Source of the DNA: Petunia secreta
Taxonomy: Eukaryota; Streptophyta; Magnoliopsida; Solanales; Solanaceae
DNA: 64,000 nt
Direction of reading: 5' to 3'
Assembly: GCA_029990175.1 (NCBI GenBank)
Contig: JARKIP010000011.1
Location: forward strand, 24,774,001 to 24,838,000
Each line of letters begins with the position of its first letter. Positions within the stretch are counted from its first letter, which is position 1. This document shows positions 34,450 to 46,600 of the stretch, piece by piece. The notes beneath the pieces are model-generated. The model was not told the DNA's origin, ran no database searches, and worked only from the letters and a program-made list of their open reading frames with translations. The position numbers and the translations under genes are program-made.

Positions 34450-35764
34450 TGATGTTTGGCATTTTATGCCTATATTTCCTTAATATTTCCTCACGTTTTA
34501 ATACTTTATTCGCTCGTTTTATAGTTTATGAATGTGGTTTTGCACTAATTTTATGTCGTGTGTATGTAGGTTGTGATGCAGTTAAATTGGAGGTTTTAAG
34601 AGCATGATTGAGCAAGAAAAGATTGGATTTTGATTGAGAATTGGATCGAGCACACGAAGGTACGACACGAGCAAGCAAAAGAGCAAGGAACGAAGCAGAT
34701 TGGCTGGGCGCCACAGGGGGCGCGCCGCGCCAGCCACCGCGCCCAGCTTCTGGCGCGTTTGGCTGCGCGGCGCAGAGCCATAGCGTGCAAAGTTTGACGG
34801 GGTCTGCCTTAGGTCACGCGTTCCGAGGCGCGGGGCGCCCGTTATAGCGCCCCTTGTGCGCGTTTTAACTTCCTATTTCGTCTAGAATTGGGTCTAACTT
34901 ATTACTAGGTATTTGTAAACACTATAAATAGTCTTTTACTTAGTTTTTGAGAGGAGTTCAGACCTTTGGAGCAAGTTTTGGAGGAGAGGAGAGGGGCCCT
35001 AGATGTCTTCTACACAAGTTCTTTCTCTCTTTCTCTTATTCTTCTCTTTAATTCTATAGTTTGTTTGTTCTCGGGTTAGAGTAAATACATGAAGGTTGAT
35101 GTTTGAAAGTTGATTTCTATATATTGATTTACCATTATGGATTGTTTATTCTTTCTTGAGCATAATTGTTTGATTATTGAGGCCTGATAATTGAACACTA
35201 TCCATGGTTTTTTGATTGAACTCGAAAGAGGGAATTTAATTACGTAATAAGAAAGAATAGGACTAGTTTGTGAACCCGGGCATCGGGGAACCAATTTGTG
35301 AGTAGGATAGACATATACTTGCTCGCCTAGTTTAACTCATTACAGAATTCGTTAATGCGTGCACGTGATTCAACCCATAGACATATAGGGATTGGAGTAG
35401 CCTGCATAGACCGTGAAGAATCGAAAGGTTTTCATGGGTACATTTAACCTGTAGTTAGCAATCTAGGAAATCAAGAAGTAGAATCAACTGGAAAACTCAA
35501 CTGGATTGTTCGTAACTCTGACCCGGGACCGTCATCTTTTATTGATAACAACCTATAATTGGCTCTATTACTTGACTTTAGTTATTTGTTTTAATTATTG
35601 CTTTAGTTAGTAACATTCTCAACCATTGGAAAAAGATCCCTGAATAGTTTTTTAGGAAATTGTTTGCTAGAATTCAGTCTAAATAGTCCTCGTGGGAACG
35701 ATACTCTACTTATCACTTTATTACTTGTCGACCACGTATACTTGCGTGTGCGTTGGGAACAACA
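34450..35764 (+). repeat. Element B 3' LTR
   Basis: 1,315 bp, ending GGGAACAACA. TATAAATA at 34923-34930. About ten differences from the 5' LTR. Confidence 0.93.
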
Positions 35765-35769
35765 ATACT

Positions 35770-36110
35770 CTTCTTGTGATGAACTTGAAAATGTAGATAG
35801 TGACATAGAGAGAATTGATGATGAAGTTTATTATAGTGATTGTTCATTTTCATCTTCTCTATGTGTTTCTAAACATAAACAAGAGAGTAGTAGTGGTATT
35901 TCTATTAGATTGAAAAAAAGTGGTAATTTCTCCATGAGAAAAGAGAGTCTACATCTTCTAATTATGCTAAAAGGTTTAATGTTTCTAATTCTTATGTGAA
36001 AGGCAACTTGAGGCCTAGAGTGAGATAAAGTACTACATGTGCTACAAGTAATTTGTCTTGGATTAACAATGCTTTGAGAACTTTGTTTAAATGGAATCAT
36101 TTTGTAGACA
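35770..36110 (+). pseudogene. Gypsy acidic ORF, continuation after element B
   Basis: The frame reads SSCDELENVDSDIERIDDEVYY and then SKHKQESSSG, with a loss of frame near 35940. It is the distal part of the Tyr/Asp-rich ORF upstream of element B. Composition is acidic and Ser-rich. Position just before the protease suggests a gag C-terminus. Confidence 0.45.
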
Positions 36111-36113
36111 ACC

Positions 36114-36702
36114 ATGAGCGTGATGAAATTTGTATGGAGCAACTTTAGGAGGAAAGAAAAAAAAAATTTCCATATAACTTGTAGGGTTGGAGAGTACATT
36201 TGTGCAATGATAATTGATTATAAGAGTCGTACTAATGTTGCAAGTGTTTCTATGGTTGAGCAATTAAAGTTGGAAACTTGTAGCCATCATTTCCCATATA
36301 GGTGGCCTTGGTTGAATGAATGTTTGTGGCAACTACACAACAAGTATGGATAAAGTTCAAAATTGGCAATTATCAAGATATGTGATGCCAATAAAATTTT
36401 ATCACTTGTTGTTGGGAAAACCATGGAAGCTTGCTAGAAATGCAAAGTATAGCGAGGAGTTGGGAAAGTATGCTCTCACTTTAAGAGACCAAAATTTTAT
36501 TCTTAAAGCCTCTCCTCCAATAAAAACCAAAGAGGTTTATTTGAGAATGCTAGAAGTGGCAAGAAAGGCAGCAAAAAAGGTGAGGCAAAGGTCGGGTGAA
36601 GGTTCTCAAAGGGAAAAGTTGAGAGTTGAGGTGAAGAGTACTCTTACTCCTTCCAAAGGGATTTTTGGCACATGTCCAAGTCCAAATAAACTTGAGAGAT
36701 AA
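36114..36702 (+). pseudogene. Gypsy protease-like (retropepsin) region
   Basis: Two overlapping frames read VGEYICAMIIDYKSRTNVASVSMVEQL and then PIKFYHLLLGKPWKLARNAK. This is the protease block of chromovirus-type gypsy elements, in which the catalytic DG/DS is followed by TNVAS and later HLLLGRPW. Here the active-site stretch is IDYKSRTN, so Asp remains but the following Gly is lost. A frameshift occurs near 36340. A basic segment (KAAKKVRQRS) follows. RT should come next but is missing. Confidence 0.72.
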
Positions 36703-38223
36703 AAGATTGAGAGGAGTAAGGGAGTGGCAAGTGACAACTCAAGAGAGGAAAAATAAGAGCTTGAGTTAAGTGAAGTGAGTGAGTTGTCACAAGAAAAGAG
36801 AGAAGAGTGTGAAGAAAAATTGAGAGAAAAGAAAGAGGGAAAACAAAAGAGCGAGTGTGAGGATTTTCCTTATTCTTATGATTCTAACCTTTCTTGTTTC
36901 TCTAGTTGTTTTGTGTATTTTGAAGGTACTCTTGGAAAAGCTAAATTGGGGAATCCTTCTTTGGAGGTGGTTCCATGCCTTGAAAAAAAGAGGAGATCAA
37001 AGTGAAGTCTCCAAATGAACAAGTGAGCTTAAATTTGAAAAGCCAAGGTAAAGAAAAATCTTTAGGTGTGGTACAAGGTAACAAATCTAGTCCTAACTCT
37101 TGTAATTCTTTTGGTGGGTTTGATAGAGACTTGAGTATGGTTGATAGCTTCATTTTTTGTGGAATTAGTGATTCTTTATCTTGCATTTCTAATGAACAAA
37201 GTGAAAGTTGTGAGCTTGCACTAGTTGGGCACACTTGTGAAAGAAAAATTGATGGATTTTGTGTATGTGAATTGTGCAGTACTAGTGAGCTGCAAACGGT
37301 GAGCTTGAACAAAATTATTTTTTGTTTGACACTCTACCTTTGTTTGATAAATGTAAAAATGAATTTCTTGATCTTGATGTGATAACATTTAATAGCATTT
37401 TTTATTGTGGTGGTAGTTTGTGCCAAGTTGAAAGTAGTGTTGGAATGGAAGTGTGCACTTGCTTGAGGGAAGTAAAATAGTTGATGAATTTTCCCTGAAT
37501 GAAATTAAATTAGCTTCCTTTTAATTAAAATTTATGAAACATGTTATGAGTTGTTAAGTGAGAGTATACTTGAAAAGGTGAATCGTTCTTTGGATTGTCC
37601 TAGTTTTGACCTTGTGCTTGATAGAGATTCTAATTTAGAAAGTGGACTTGAGTGTATGGACACTATTGATGATGTTTCTTTGATTGATACTTATATTCTT
37701 GAAAGGTTTTCACTTGATGATATTCATGTTTCTTTGGATGATACCTTCCTTTTGAGCTTGTTTTCACTTAGTAGACATGGTGAATAATACTCAAGGAGTG
37801 CATGACTAGTGAAAATGATTCTTGTGACTTGCTTCAGAGTGATAATTGTGAGGATGTTAGCAAGCTAACTCCCAAAATATTTGTTGAAAGCTTGTCTTAT
37901 GTTGGGAAGTCATCCAAAAATGAAGATTGCTTCTTAAAGAAGGAGGGAGGCACTAGTGATAGTAGTGATAAATTAATAGATGCTAGCTTCAATGTCAATT
38001 TCTTTACTTGTTCTATTCCTAGTTTTGAGCATACATTTAAAGTAAACTTTGCTAGAGCTCCTAATGTTAAGGGTTATAAATTGTCAATGGAGGCTTGTCA
38101 TGAGTTGAATGAGCTTAAAAATAAAGATTGTTTTATGAAAGAACTTGCTTGTTTTTGCTTTTCTAGCCGAGTTCTTGATGTTCGAATTGGAAAAATATTT
38201 TTAATGGATGATTTTGATGCTTG
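36703..38223 (+). pseudogene. Gypsy Ser/Cys-rich frames of unknown function
   Basis: Four or more frames (36775-37005, 37002-37382, 37551-37787, 37802-38224) lie where pol is normally found. They are rich in Ser, Asp, Glu and Cys (for example CISNEQSESCELAL, DTIDDVSLIDTYIL, NDSCDLLQSDNC). I recognise no RT, RNase H or integrase motif. The closing part before the polypurine tract (LRTNSFKEGG) resembles the end of gypsy pol (DLRTNPF...). The breaks between frames look like small indels in one former ORF. Function unknown. Confidence 0.5.
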
Positions 38224-38368
38224 ATTTTACCATAAGAGTGTGCATTTTGAGTTGAATCATGTAGCTCATGTTCAATTTTCTTGGATATGTCATGCTTGGA
38301 TCAATGTTGGCTTGATACTTAGTCCGGGTATTGTTTTGCTAGGTACAAATTTGAGGACGAATTCTTTT

Positions 38369-38382
38369 AAAGAAGGAGGGAA
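38369..38382 (+). promoter_or_regulatory. Gypsy polypurine tract
   Basis: AAAGAAGGAGGGAA abuts the first base of the 3' LTR. Confidence 0.85.
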
Positions 38383-39104
38383 TGATGTGATCCAGATTAG
38401 TACCCGAAGCCATGAAGAGCTCACGCTAAACATCAGGAGCTTGGAATACTTCAAAAGGGCTTGGAAGCCAAGAATCAAGCCAAAGGATTGGCCAAACAAG
38501 CAAATGAGAGCTTAGTACAATTTAGGTTCACGCGATTGCGAGGCAAGGCATGATCACACAGAAGCAGCCAACTCAAGTACGCGATCGTGAGATGCTCAAC
38601 GCGATCGCGATGAAGATTCATGGACACATGGCACGATCGCGACATCCAAGACGCGGTCGCAATGAAGAACGACAAGGCTAGATTTCCAGAATCAGCAATA
38701 GGGTCTACTTAGTCCAGTTATCATTGTATTTAACTAGCTACTATAAATAGCCTAATTCTAGGGGTTTAGAGTTAGATCTTTGATGATAAATGATTGAGAA
38801 TACTCTTGTGAGTGTGTATGTGTTGTATCCCTTTTCCTATTCTTGGATCCTTCTTGGATTCTCTTGTGTGAGAGACCCATTGCTTAAGTTCAAGTCTCTT
38901 CCCCCTTGGATATTGATCTTTGATTGTATCATCTAAATTAGGGTATTACAATTTGTTTGTAGTGTTCTAATTTACCTATAATTGTGGGATTTGATTCATT
39001 TCTTTCTTCTATCTATCCCCCTATTCCCTTCTATCTTTATTTTGTGTCGTTGATTTATCGTTTGGTTGCTTGGTTTCCTATTCTTAGTGTTTAGGATCCC
39101 ATCA
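38383..39104 (+). repeat. Gypsy 3' LTR
   Basis: 722 bp, TGATGTGATCC ... CCCATCA. Matches the 5' LTR with scattered substitutions. TSD AGATC follows. Confidence 0.88.
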
Positions 39105-39109
39105 AGATC

Positions 39110-39853
39110 CCACAAGAACAACACAATTGGCATTTCTTGAGAGGGAAAGACTTATAAGAGCTTGTATAAAAAGCTAAATGAGAGTTATAAAAGGTTTAAC
39201 CACACGGAAACATGGTCAGTTGGCAATAAATAGAGTAACAAGCCTCTAAAAACTTAAAACAACTTATTTATTTCACCTAGCTGAAACATTGCAAACTAAA
39301 ATTATTCATGTGGAAATTGACAAGGCATAATTCTTTTTGCTCTCTTTTGGCTAAATTTCCCTTCAAACAAATTTAAACTCCAACATTTTATAATCTTAAA
39401 TGAATTACAACTATATTTTATTGTCTTCCACCCATCAATGATTTCAACTGTTCTTTAAGAAAAGTTTTTCCCATGCTAGATGTTCAATTCAAAATATCTT
39501 TCCAAACTCTACGGTCTGTTTCTAGTAAGAGCTATATGATGACTACCATATAGTGATATTCAAGTATTCGAGCAATAGGGAATACTGAAACTAGTGTTAA
39601 TCTAGTCAAGCCTACATAGAGGGCATAAAAACTTAATAAGTCACATGTTTAACGTTTACCTTCCAAAAGCATCCACAACCCAAAGGGCATAGCAAACTAT
39701 CTTGGGTCCTTTGGTTAAAAGGAACGCTCAAGACTTTAAGTTGGTAAATGGAACAAAGTCTTAATTAATGTGGTAGAAGGGACACAATTGATTATGGAAC
39801 TTAAACACAACTTTCCTTTACTCTTTTTTACCCTAAAGTTTTAGTTCTTACAC
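39110..39853. other. Unassigned sequence right of the gypsy element
   Basis: AT-rich, no gene or repeat boundary recognised. Confidence 0.45.
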
Positions 39854-42397
39854 TTGGGTCCTCACTATATAAAAGAGTTTTTATTTTTCAAATTAGGGAA
39901 AGATTTTTCCCTCCGTTTTCTCCTCCTTTTTCTCTCATCTCTTATTTCTTCTCCCTCGCGACCTCAAAACACCATAGTTGTTGCGCATCTTCTTCTTCAA
40001 TCTCTCTTCTCTTTTGCTATTATTCCTGCATTCCAACTCCCATAACACAAAATATTCTCAGATCTAAATCCTTTTCGATTAATTAGGTATTTGAAACGAC
40101 CTTAGGTAGTTATTTTGGGAGTTAGGACTCCGATTGGTGTGCTGATAGTTTTAAAATCTTTGTAAGGTCCATTAAGATCTGTCTGTAAAATTTGCGCTAC
40201 ATAGGACTTTGTTTGGTAGATATCGGAACAAGGTTTCAGTTTTCATTGGCGATAAATCTCAAAAGGATGTTTTCGAGCTCGATTTTGGCGAATGAGATCC
40301 GATTCGAAATTCGAAAGCGTCATTAGGTTCGTATGGTCATTTGAGACCTGTGTGAACTTTCGAAAGTAAATTCCGAGATCGTTCGGATAGTTTCCGCTAA
40401 AATATAAGGGATAAAATCCCTTTGTGTAGAATTTCCAAGCAAAGAAAATGAACATAAATGAGAACGAAACGAGAGAACTAGAGAACGAAAAAAATCAGAA
40501 AAGGAGAGAAATGAAAGGAAAAGAAGAAGGAAAAAAATAGAATTTTCACCCCGAAACATTCAGGTAATGATGTTAAGTCATTATTTCAGTTTATTACGTG
40601 TGGTTGGATATATTTTAATGGTAGAAATCGGGATAGTAGACATCGTTATAATAAGTTAAATTGATAGTTTAAAGGGTTAATTAGACTCCGATAATGGAAT
40701 TGATTATATATTCAAATTCAGGGAATTATCAGCAACCCATATATGTAATTTATTTAGGGTTTGGTTATGTGATTTTGAACCATGTACATAGGCCTTAACT
40801 GCATATTGTCTATGTGAATCGGGTATCAGGTTCCTAACTTGATTGTTCTAAGATGTAAGGAATGAAGCCTTTACCCTTATTTGATTTATTTTTCTGCTTA
40901 TTGAATAGCGCGGGATCATTTGGCAGTGAATCCAAAGGACAAAGCAGTTGTTGAGTAGCAGTGTTAACTTTTGAACGAGGTAAGTAATTATATCCATTTC
41001 TTTGGTGGTCTTTGGCCTTGTGGATATTCTACCACGTGTTCCTTACGTGTGTAGCTGCCGATAGGCGTACTTATTATGTCTTAGTTTTGAATGTACGATG
41101 TATATTATATTAATGCCTTGTTGTTGGTATTGCATTAAGCATAGAAGCATTGTACTCTGGCTGTGAGCTTACTTTCCCACTGTTGATGAGGGTCTAGCGC
41201 CGGTGAAGGGTTATTATTGCATCATCCTTGCATCATATTGTGGGTAGCAGAATTCCGCCCGCCTCAGCTTTATATTATATCGGGTGCAGGAGTATTCCGC
41301 CCCAGGAGTAGGAGTATTCCGCTCTTATGTCATATACTGTGTGTAGGAGTATTCCGCCTTAGGTTTATATTATATCGGGTGCAGGAGTATTCCGCCCCAG
41401 GAGCAGGAGCATTCCGCTCTTATGTCATACACTGAGTATAGGAGTATTCCGCCTCACGTTTATATTATATCGGGTGTAGGAGTATTCCGCCCCAGGAGCA
41501 TGAGTATTCCGCTCTTATGTCATATACTGAGTGGAGGAGTATTCTGCCCCAGCTTTATATTATATCCGGTGCAGGAGCAATCTGCCCTGGTTGTTGTTAG
41601 ATTGTATTCCCCTCGAATGCAGGAGTATTTCGCTTCGGGATGGGATTACGGGCACATGTGACCCCATTGCATTATACTGAATTGATTCTATTTCATTGCA
41701 CCGATTGTTGTGTATTGCGTGATTATATTGCGATGTTTTATGTATGAGTCATGTATTTTTTATTGTTGATATGTTTGGGATACCTATAGGTTCTGTCTAT
41801 CTCAGATTCCTAGTTGTTTAGTAGTTTATGGTTCCATAAGTGTTTCAAGTTATTATCTGGCTCTGCCTTTCTATAGTTGAAATAAGCTGAATTTAGTTTA
41901 TCTGCTTTTCTTCTCCCTGGCTAGCATATCTGCTTCTTTGAAGTGGCTAGCCAGCCCCCACTTACTGAGTCCTTTCGACTCACCCTCTATTTGTTTCTTG
42001 TCTATTTATTTAATTTCGGAATGTTCGCTCCAGGATTGAGTTCACCACGTTGTTGAAGAGTGAAGACGACTTCAACTGTCAGTGTGAGCCAGCTTTTGTT
42101 CGGTATGGCCACCAATATCTCAGTTGTATCTTGCTCCCTTCAGGAGATGCTTATACTTCATTTGTATTCTTAAATGTCTATCTGGAAAGTCCTAAACCTA
42201 GTACATTGGGTAGTCAGCTGTAACTTCTTCTGTACAGCTTATGTATAGCTATGTTTGTGTCTCTTTAGGTCTTGTTTCTTATCTTAAAGTTTATATTACA
42301 TTTATTTTTGTAAACTTTATTCAAAAGGGTTTGCTCGACGAGTCTAGGGGAGGATGCCGGGTACCCGCACAGCCTAGCCAAAATTTGGGTCATGTTA
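39854..42397 (+). repeat. LTR-like region (Tekay/Del-like gypsy, unconfirmed)
   Basis: A TATA box (CTATATAAAAG, near 39865) is followed by a CT-rich leader. The right end reads GGATGCCGGGTACCC...ATTTGGGTCATGTTA, resembling ends of long Tekay/Del LTRs known to me from Solanaceae. A 95-bp minisatellite lies within. No start and no target duplication were found, and no internal element sequence follows. It could instead be an untranslated region of an unknown repeat. Confidence 0.4.
41241..41635 (+). repeat. 95-bp minisatellite
   Basis: About four copies. The word TATATTATATC recurs at 41271, 41366, 41461 and 41556, exactly 95 bp apart. Each copy also carries two or three AGGAGTATTCCGC subrepeats. 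Confidence 0.88.
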
Positions 42398-42440
42398 GTA
42401 TTATTTACTGTAATTGAAAAAATAATTTGGGGAAAATACG

Positions 42441-42615
42441 TTGCAAGTCTTTGAATAAAGTTTACTAGTTGGGCATTACTTCTTATTGGAAAGCTTGACG
42501 TTGAAATTCTTTGAATAATGTTTACTGGTTGGACATTACTTCAAATTGGAAAGCTTGATGTTGAAATTCTTTGAATAACGCTTACTGGTTAGGCATTACT
42601 TCAAATTGGAAAGCT
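42441..42615 (+). repeat. 60-bp minisatellite
   Basis: Three copies with a period of exactly 60 bp, containing TTTGAATAA, TTTACTGGTTGG and CATTACTTC...TTGGAAAGCT. The third copy diverges at its end. It lies about 120 bp left of the MULE. Confidence 0.88.
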
Positions 42616-42740
42616 GGACAAAACCCATATCTTATGTAAGTATAAACCTCCGTCTTCCTCATCTCTACTATTCTAATCTTTGTAAAAACCCAAGTTTTTA
42701 AACAGTATGCTGTTGTTTTGAAATATCTTAACATGACGAT

Positions 42741-43011
42741 CGAAACATCCTATAAAATGCTCTAAAATGCTCGTACGATGTAGTCATAATTATGGAACAT
42801 TGTGTTAGATGATCGGAACAGTCATTTCGATGTTCCTATTGTGCTAGTCAGAGTTATGGAACATACTGTTAGATGCTCGAAACAACTAACAACATGTTCA
42901 GTATATGCTAGTCATTAAGTTGGAACATTTTTGTAGATGTTCGGAACTATAGAATAGTTGTTCCACATTTGTATGATGGTACGCTTAAACATCCTGTTAG
43001 ATGCACCGAAC
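42741..43011. repeat. Cluster of palindromic micro-repeats upstream of the transposase
   Basis: Five units in 270 bp, each about 22-27 nt: 42741, 42794, 42858, 42922 and 42987. The form is (G)AACAT-n-TAGATG-n-CGGAAC. Further units occur across the MULE; see findings. Confidence 0.75.
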
Positions 43012-43096
43012 TGTTTTTTTTTATGTTCCAGTGTCTTTGGCTGTTTGGACCACATTTGATGAATATTTCTCCTATCTTGCAGATATTGTTAAACTA

Positions 43097-45603
43097 ATGG
43101 GGGACGTACTACTAGAAGTTGATTATCTCGGTGAATGGGTGGACCGCTCGAAATGTTATACTTGGATTCCTAAGGTGAAAGAGACAAGACCTATCCTTGT
43201 GAGTAGGAATGTTACATTTGATGAACTGGTCAACAAACTCATACGCAGTTGGGGGGTAAGTGATTATCCTAAGATCTTTGCATTTCATCTATGCTGAGTG
43301 TTACCACAAAGTAAAAGACTACTCCATCTAAATTAGGAATGATGATGATGTTCAGCTTTATATGGCTGATGTTGATCCAGCTGGTGCTAGGCCAACACTA
43401 AGGGTTACTGTGATTCCAAGGCTTGAAGGAATTTCAAGTTTAAATGAACAAGATATGTATGTTGAGATGGATGAAGATGAATTAAAACAAGGAGGAGAGG
43501 CAGATGAAGAAGGTGAAGAATGTTGTGATGAAAAAGGTAAAGAAGAAGGTGGATAAGAAGTTGGAGATGAAGCTAGAGAAGATACTCATGGTAATCCTTC
43601 AGGAAGAGTTCCATCACAAAGCAGCCGCAACAATTTTTTTGGAGAAGACGACACAGGTTATATAAAGGGTATGACTTTAAAGAACAAGCGTGAATTAGTG
43701 GTGAAGTTGAGGCTTGCTGCAGTGAGGAAGCTTTTTTCTTTCAAAGTAGTGAAGAATACAAAAAAGTTGTTTTATACCCAATGTGTAGATGAAAATAGTA
43801 AGTGGTGGCTTCGAGCATTGAGATATGATAGCAGTGATATGTTTTATATCACAATCTACAATGGTGAGCACATGTGGTGTGCAGCATCTTGCAAGCCACC
43901 ATACACATGCCACAACTTTGGTGAATACATGAAAAAAAAGTATATTGAGGGCAAAGGAATAACACCAAAAGAGATCAGAATCGCATTTAACAGAGAATTG
44001 AGATGCAACATTAGTTATTGGAAAATTTTGAAGGGATGTGAGATTGCAAAGGACATAGCAAGAGGGACACATGAACACAGTTGTGCAATTTTGGAGGCAT
44101 ATCCTTATATGGCTAGGACTCAAAATATTGGAAGCAAGACAACTTTGAAGGTTGATAGTTGTGGGAGGTTTAAGTATTTTTTTTATATTTTATGGATCTT
44201 GGATTAGGGTTTTTGTATATATGAGGAAAGTCCTAGCTATTGATGGGACTCAGTTGTTAGGCAAGTATGGCGGGGTGTTGTTGTCTGCCGTCGCCCACGA
44301 TGCAGAGAACCACATTTTCCCAAACAATTAGTTGACATAGCCCAATACAATGATGAGTTGAGCGTCATTTCTGACAAGCATAAAAGCTTAGCAAAATCAG
44401 TTGCTAAGTGGTTTCCCTCGGCTCACTACGGAATTTACATGAGGCACCTTGGTGAAAATATCTGTATAAAGTTTCAGTTTGGAGACCACCTAATGTTCTA
44501 TTACTTGGCAGTAGATGCATATTGTTTAGTGGATTTCAAAAGACACTTTAAGCAAGTCGAAGACAAGGATCCAGGGGTTGTCAGATATCTTGAATGTGGT
44601 GTAGGGTTCCATAAATGGAGTAGATGCTTTTTCCCTGGACACAAGTACACAACTATAAACATTCATACCAATGTTCTGAACATTTGTAAAGACGCGACAA
44701 ATGTTTTTTAAAATGTTCCGAACATAGCTTTGTGTTGCTCTATATCTAAATGTGAATTAAGCCAAGAACATTCTATGTGACGTTTAAAACATTATAGATG
44801 ATGTGTAGAACGTAACTTTTGTTGTTCAGATCGACTACGAAGATGTTCACACTTGGCTTATATGTTTTTAGCATTTATATTGTTCGTTTGTTACTATTTT
44901 AGGTTCGCAGTAATGACCTTGAACATTGCCGAAGTCCACAAACGCAATGAAGAGGGATGAAAGAGAATATCCTATTGTTTCCCTATTGAATCATATTAAC
45001 TGGTCCTTTGCTGAAAAAATTTCATGTGAGAGCTACGGAGTTCCTCGACGTTTCAACCATATGTGTCCCTTCAATTGAAAAAAAATAAGATTCAACCTGG
45101 AGGAAGGCGGTAAGCTGGCAATTAGTTGAAAAGGTACCTATGATTTCACAATCATCAGTCCAGGCTAGGAGGCAGAGGTCGATTTACGCAACATGACTTT
45201 TACGTGTAGAGAGTATCAAATTGACTTAATACCCTATAAACATGCTATGGCAGCAATTAGAATGCTGCGTCCAACAGATTATGGAGCGTGCGTCTATGAC
45301 TTCACTTCTCCATATTATAGGCTAGAATCGTATATTCTTGCCTATGCAAAACTGATCAATAACGCTCCGCTGAAAGAATTTTGGGATGTTCCTCTTGAGC
45401 TACTTGAGAGACAAATATTTCCTCCTTTGGTCGACGTCAGTAAAAGAAGAAGAAGGAAAAAGAAGATACCATCAGTTGGTGAAGTATTTTCAAGTAGGAG
45501 AAACAAATATAGCATATGCAAAAGGACATGCCACAAAAGAAGTACTTGCCCAAGACGAATTGATAGAGGACCTAGACCATCCACCCAAACTGTTGCTTCT
45601 TGA
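43097..45603 (+). pseudogene. MuDR-type transposase, decayed
   Basis: The probable start is ATG 43097, right after a CTTGCAG splice acceptor. An acidic part leads to the MuDR N-terminal domain (LVVKLRLAAVRKLFSFKVVK, DENSKWWLRAL). The DDE core has Asp in AIDGTQLLGKYGG and Asp in ISDKHKSLAKSV, then VGFHKWSRCFFPG. A SWIM-like finger at 45190-45270 reads FTCREYQIDLIPYKHAMAA, with the usual Cys of the P-C-x-H replaced by Tyr. It would cut and rejoin element ends. Lesions: TAA near 43555, frameshift near 44200, an intron-like gap 44660-44905, and further stops near 45075-45120. Confidence 0.85.
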
Positions 45604-46528
45604 ATTTTTATTTTACTTGTATTAAATAATTTTCATTTTCTTGCATGTAATATCTTAACATTTTTAGCCTTTGTTTTCAAGCTATTGTGAATATCCTACG
45701 ATATGTCGTTAAAATAATATGCCGCGTTCAGGCAAACGTATGAAACATAAACAGTGATGATCTATGCACCAAATAAGCCGTTCGTTCAAAATGAAGGGCA
45801 TTTAAGATTAAAACGTTCTTTTCTATGTTCGAAAAATTGCAAGAGGTGTTCCAACCCTACCCCTAAACCTGAAACCCTAATCCCTAACCCCAAACCTTAA
45901 ACCCCAAATCCCAAAAATGTCGAACAATTTAAGAACATCAATAGACTGTTTCGGAACATATGTTGAACGTTCTGTAACGTAATGACGATGTTGTGCATCG
46001 TCATGAAGATGTTCCAAATTGCCCATCAAAGATTAGTTGTCTTTTACTAAGATATGAATTGTTTAAACTGATTAAACAATAATTTAGTAGTTTATTAAGT
46101 TTTTAAGACATGTTATAAGTGATTAAAACCAAATATATGTGTTTAACTATACCAAAATGTATGTTTTAAATTATTTTCATTGTAATGTAAGTGTGATTCT
46201 ACCAAGATGTATATTCTAAGGCATTCTAGCATAGATTAGACGTTCAATCCACTACTTAGATACATTCCTAATCGATTTGAACATAATATACACTTTCAGT
46301 TACAAACATAGATACATTCTAGCATAGATTAGATGTTATATAGTTTTTTATTACAATTTAACCATGATTAAAACAACAGATATTAATTTAGGCATATGTT
46401 CTGAACTGAACATCTAACTAAGTGTTCGAAGCGTCTGGTAGATATTTTGACCATCAGTTGTTATTAGTATCAACCAACTTTCCTGAACATCTTATCAACG
46501 TTCTGAACATATTAACGATGTTCATACT
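45604..46528. other. MULE spacer with telomere-like tract
   Basis: No gene seen. 45850-45916 is a run of CCCTAAA-like units (CCCTAAACC, CCCTAATCC, CCCTAACCCC). Palindromic micro-repeats near 46408-46432 and 46484-46507. Confidence 0.55.
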
Positions 46529-46600
46529 GTGCTTGAAAATATATTAAACATAGAAGAGGAGATGGGAAGAACACATTTAAAATATGAGATAATATGGCCA

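Larger units (their letters stand above)
29992..35764 (+). mobile_element. Athila-like non-autonomous LTR retrotransposon, element B
   Basis: 5,773 bp with 1,315-bp LTRs (29992-31306 and 34450-35764) and TSD ATACT (29987-29991 and 35765-35769). It has a perfect tRNA-Asp-type primer site and polypurine tract AGGTTCAAGTGTGTGGTGG (34431-34449). The LTRs differ at about ten positions. It belongs to the same family as element A, in opposite orientation about 9.5 kb away. The interior has only a gag-like CDS (intact) and conserved non-coding sequence. It sits inside the gypsy element, so it is younger than that element. Confidence 0.94.
27940..39104 (+). mobile_element. Non-autonomous Ty3/gypsy element, host of element B
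   Basis: LTRs of 727 and 722 bp (27940-28666 and 38383-39104) start TGATG(C/T)GATCC. A perfect TSD AGATC flanks the element (27935-27939 and 39105-39109). A tRNA-Met-type primer site follows the 5' LTR and a polypurine tract precedes the 3' LTR. Without element B the length is about 5.4 kb. The interior has a protease-like stretch of chromovirus type and Ser/Cys-rich frames, but no RT or integrase. So it is non-autonomous, or its pol was deleted early. Confidence 0.88.

Noticed and set aside
39854..42397. Definite solo Tekay/Del LTR
   Set aside because: No clear LTR start; GTATT after the end also occurs near 39555 and 40087 but the adjoining bases do not give a convincing TG terminus.
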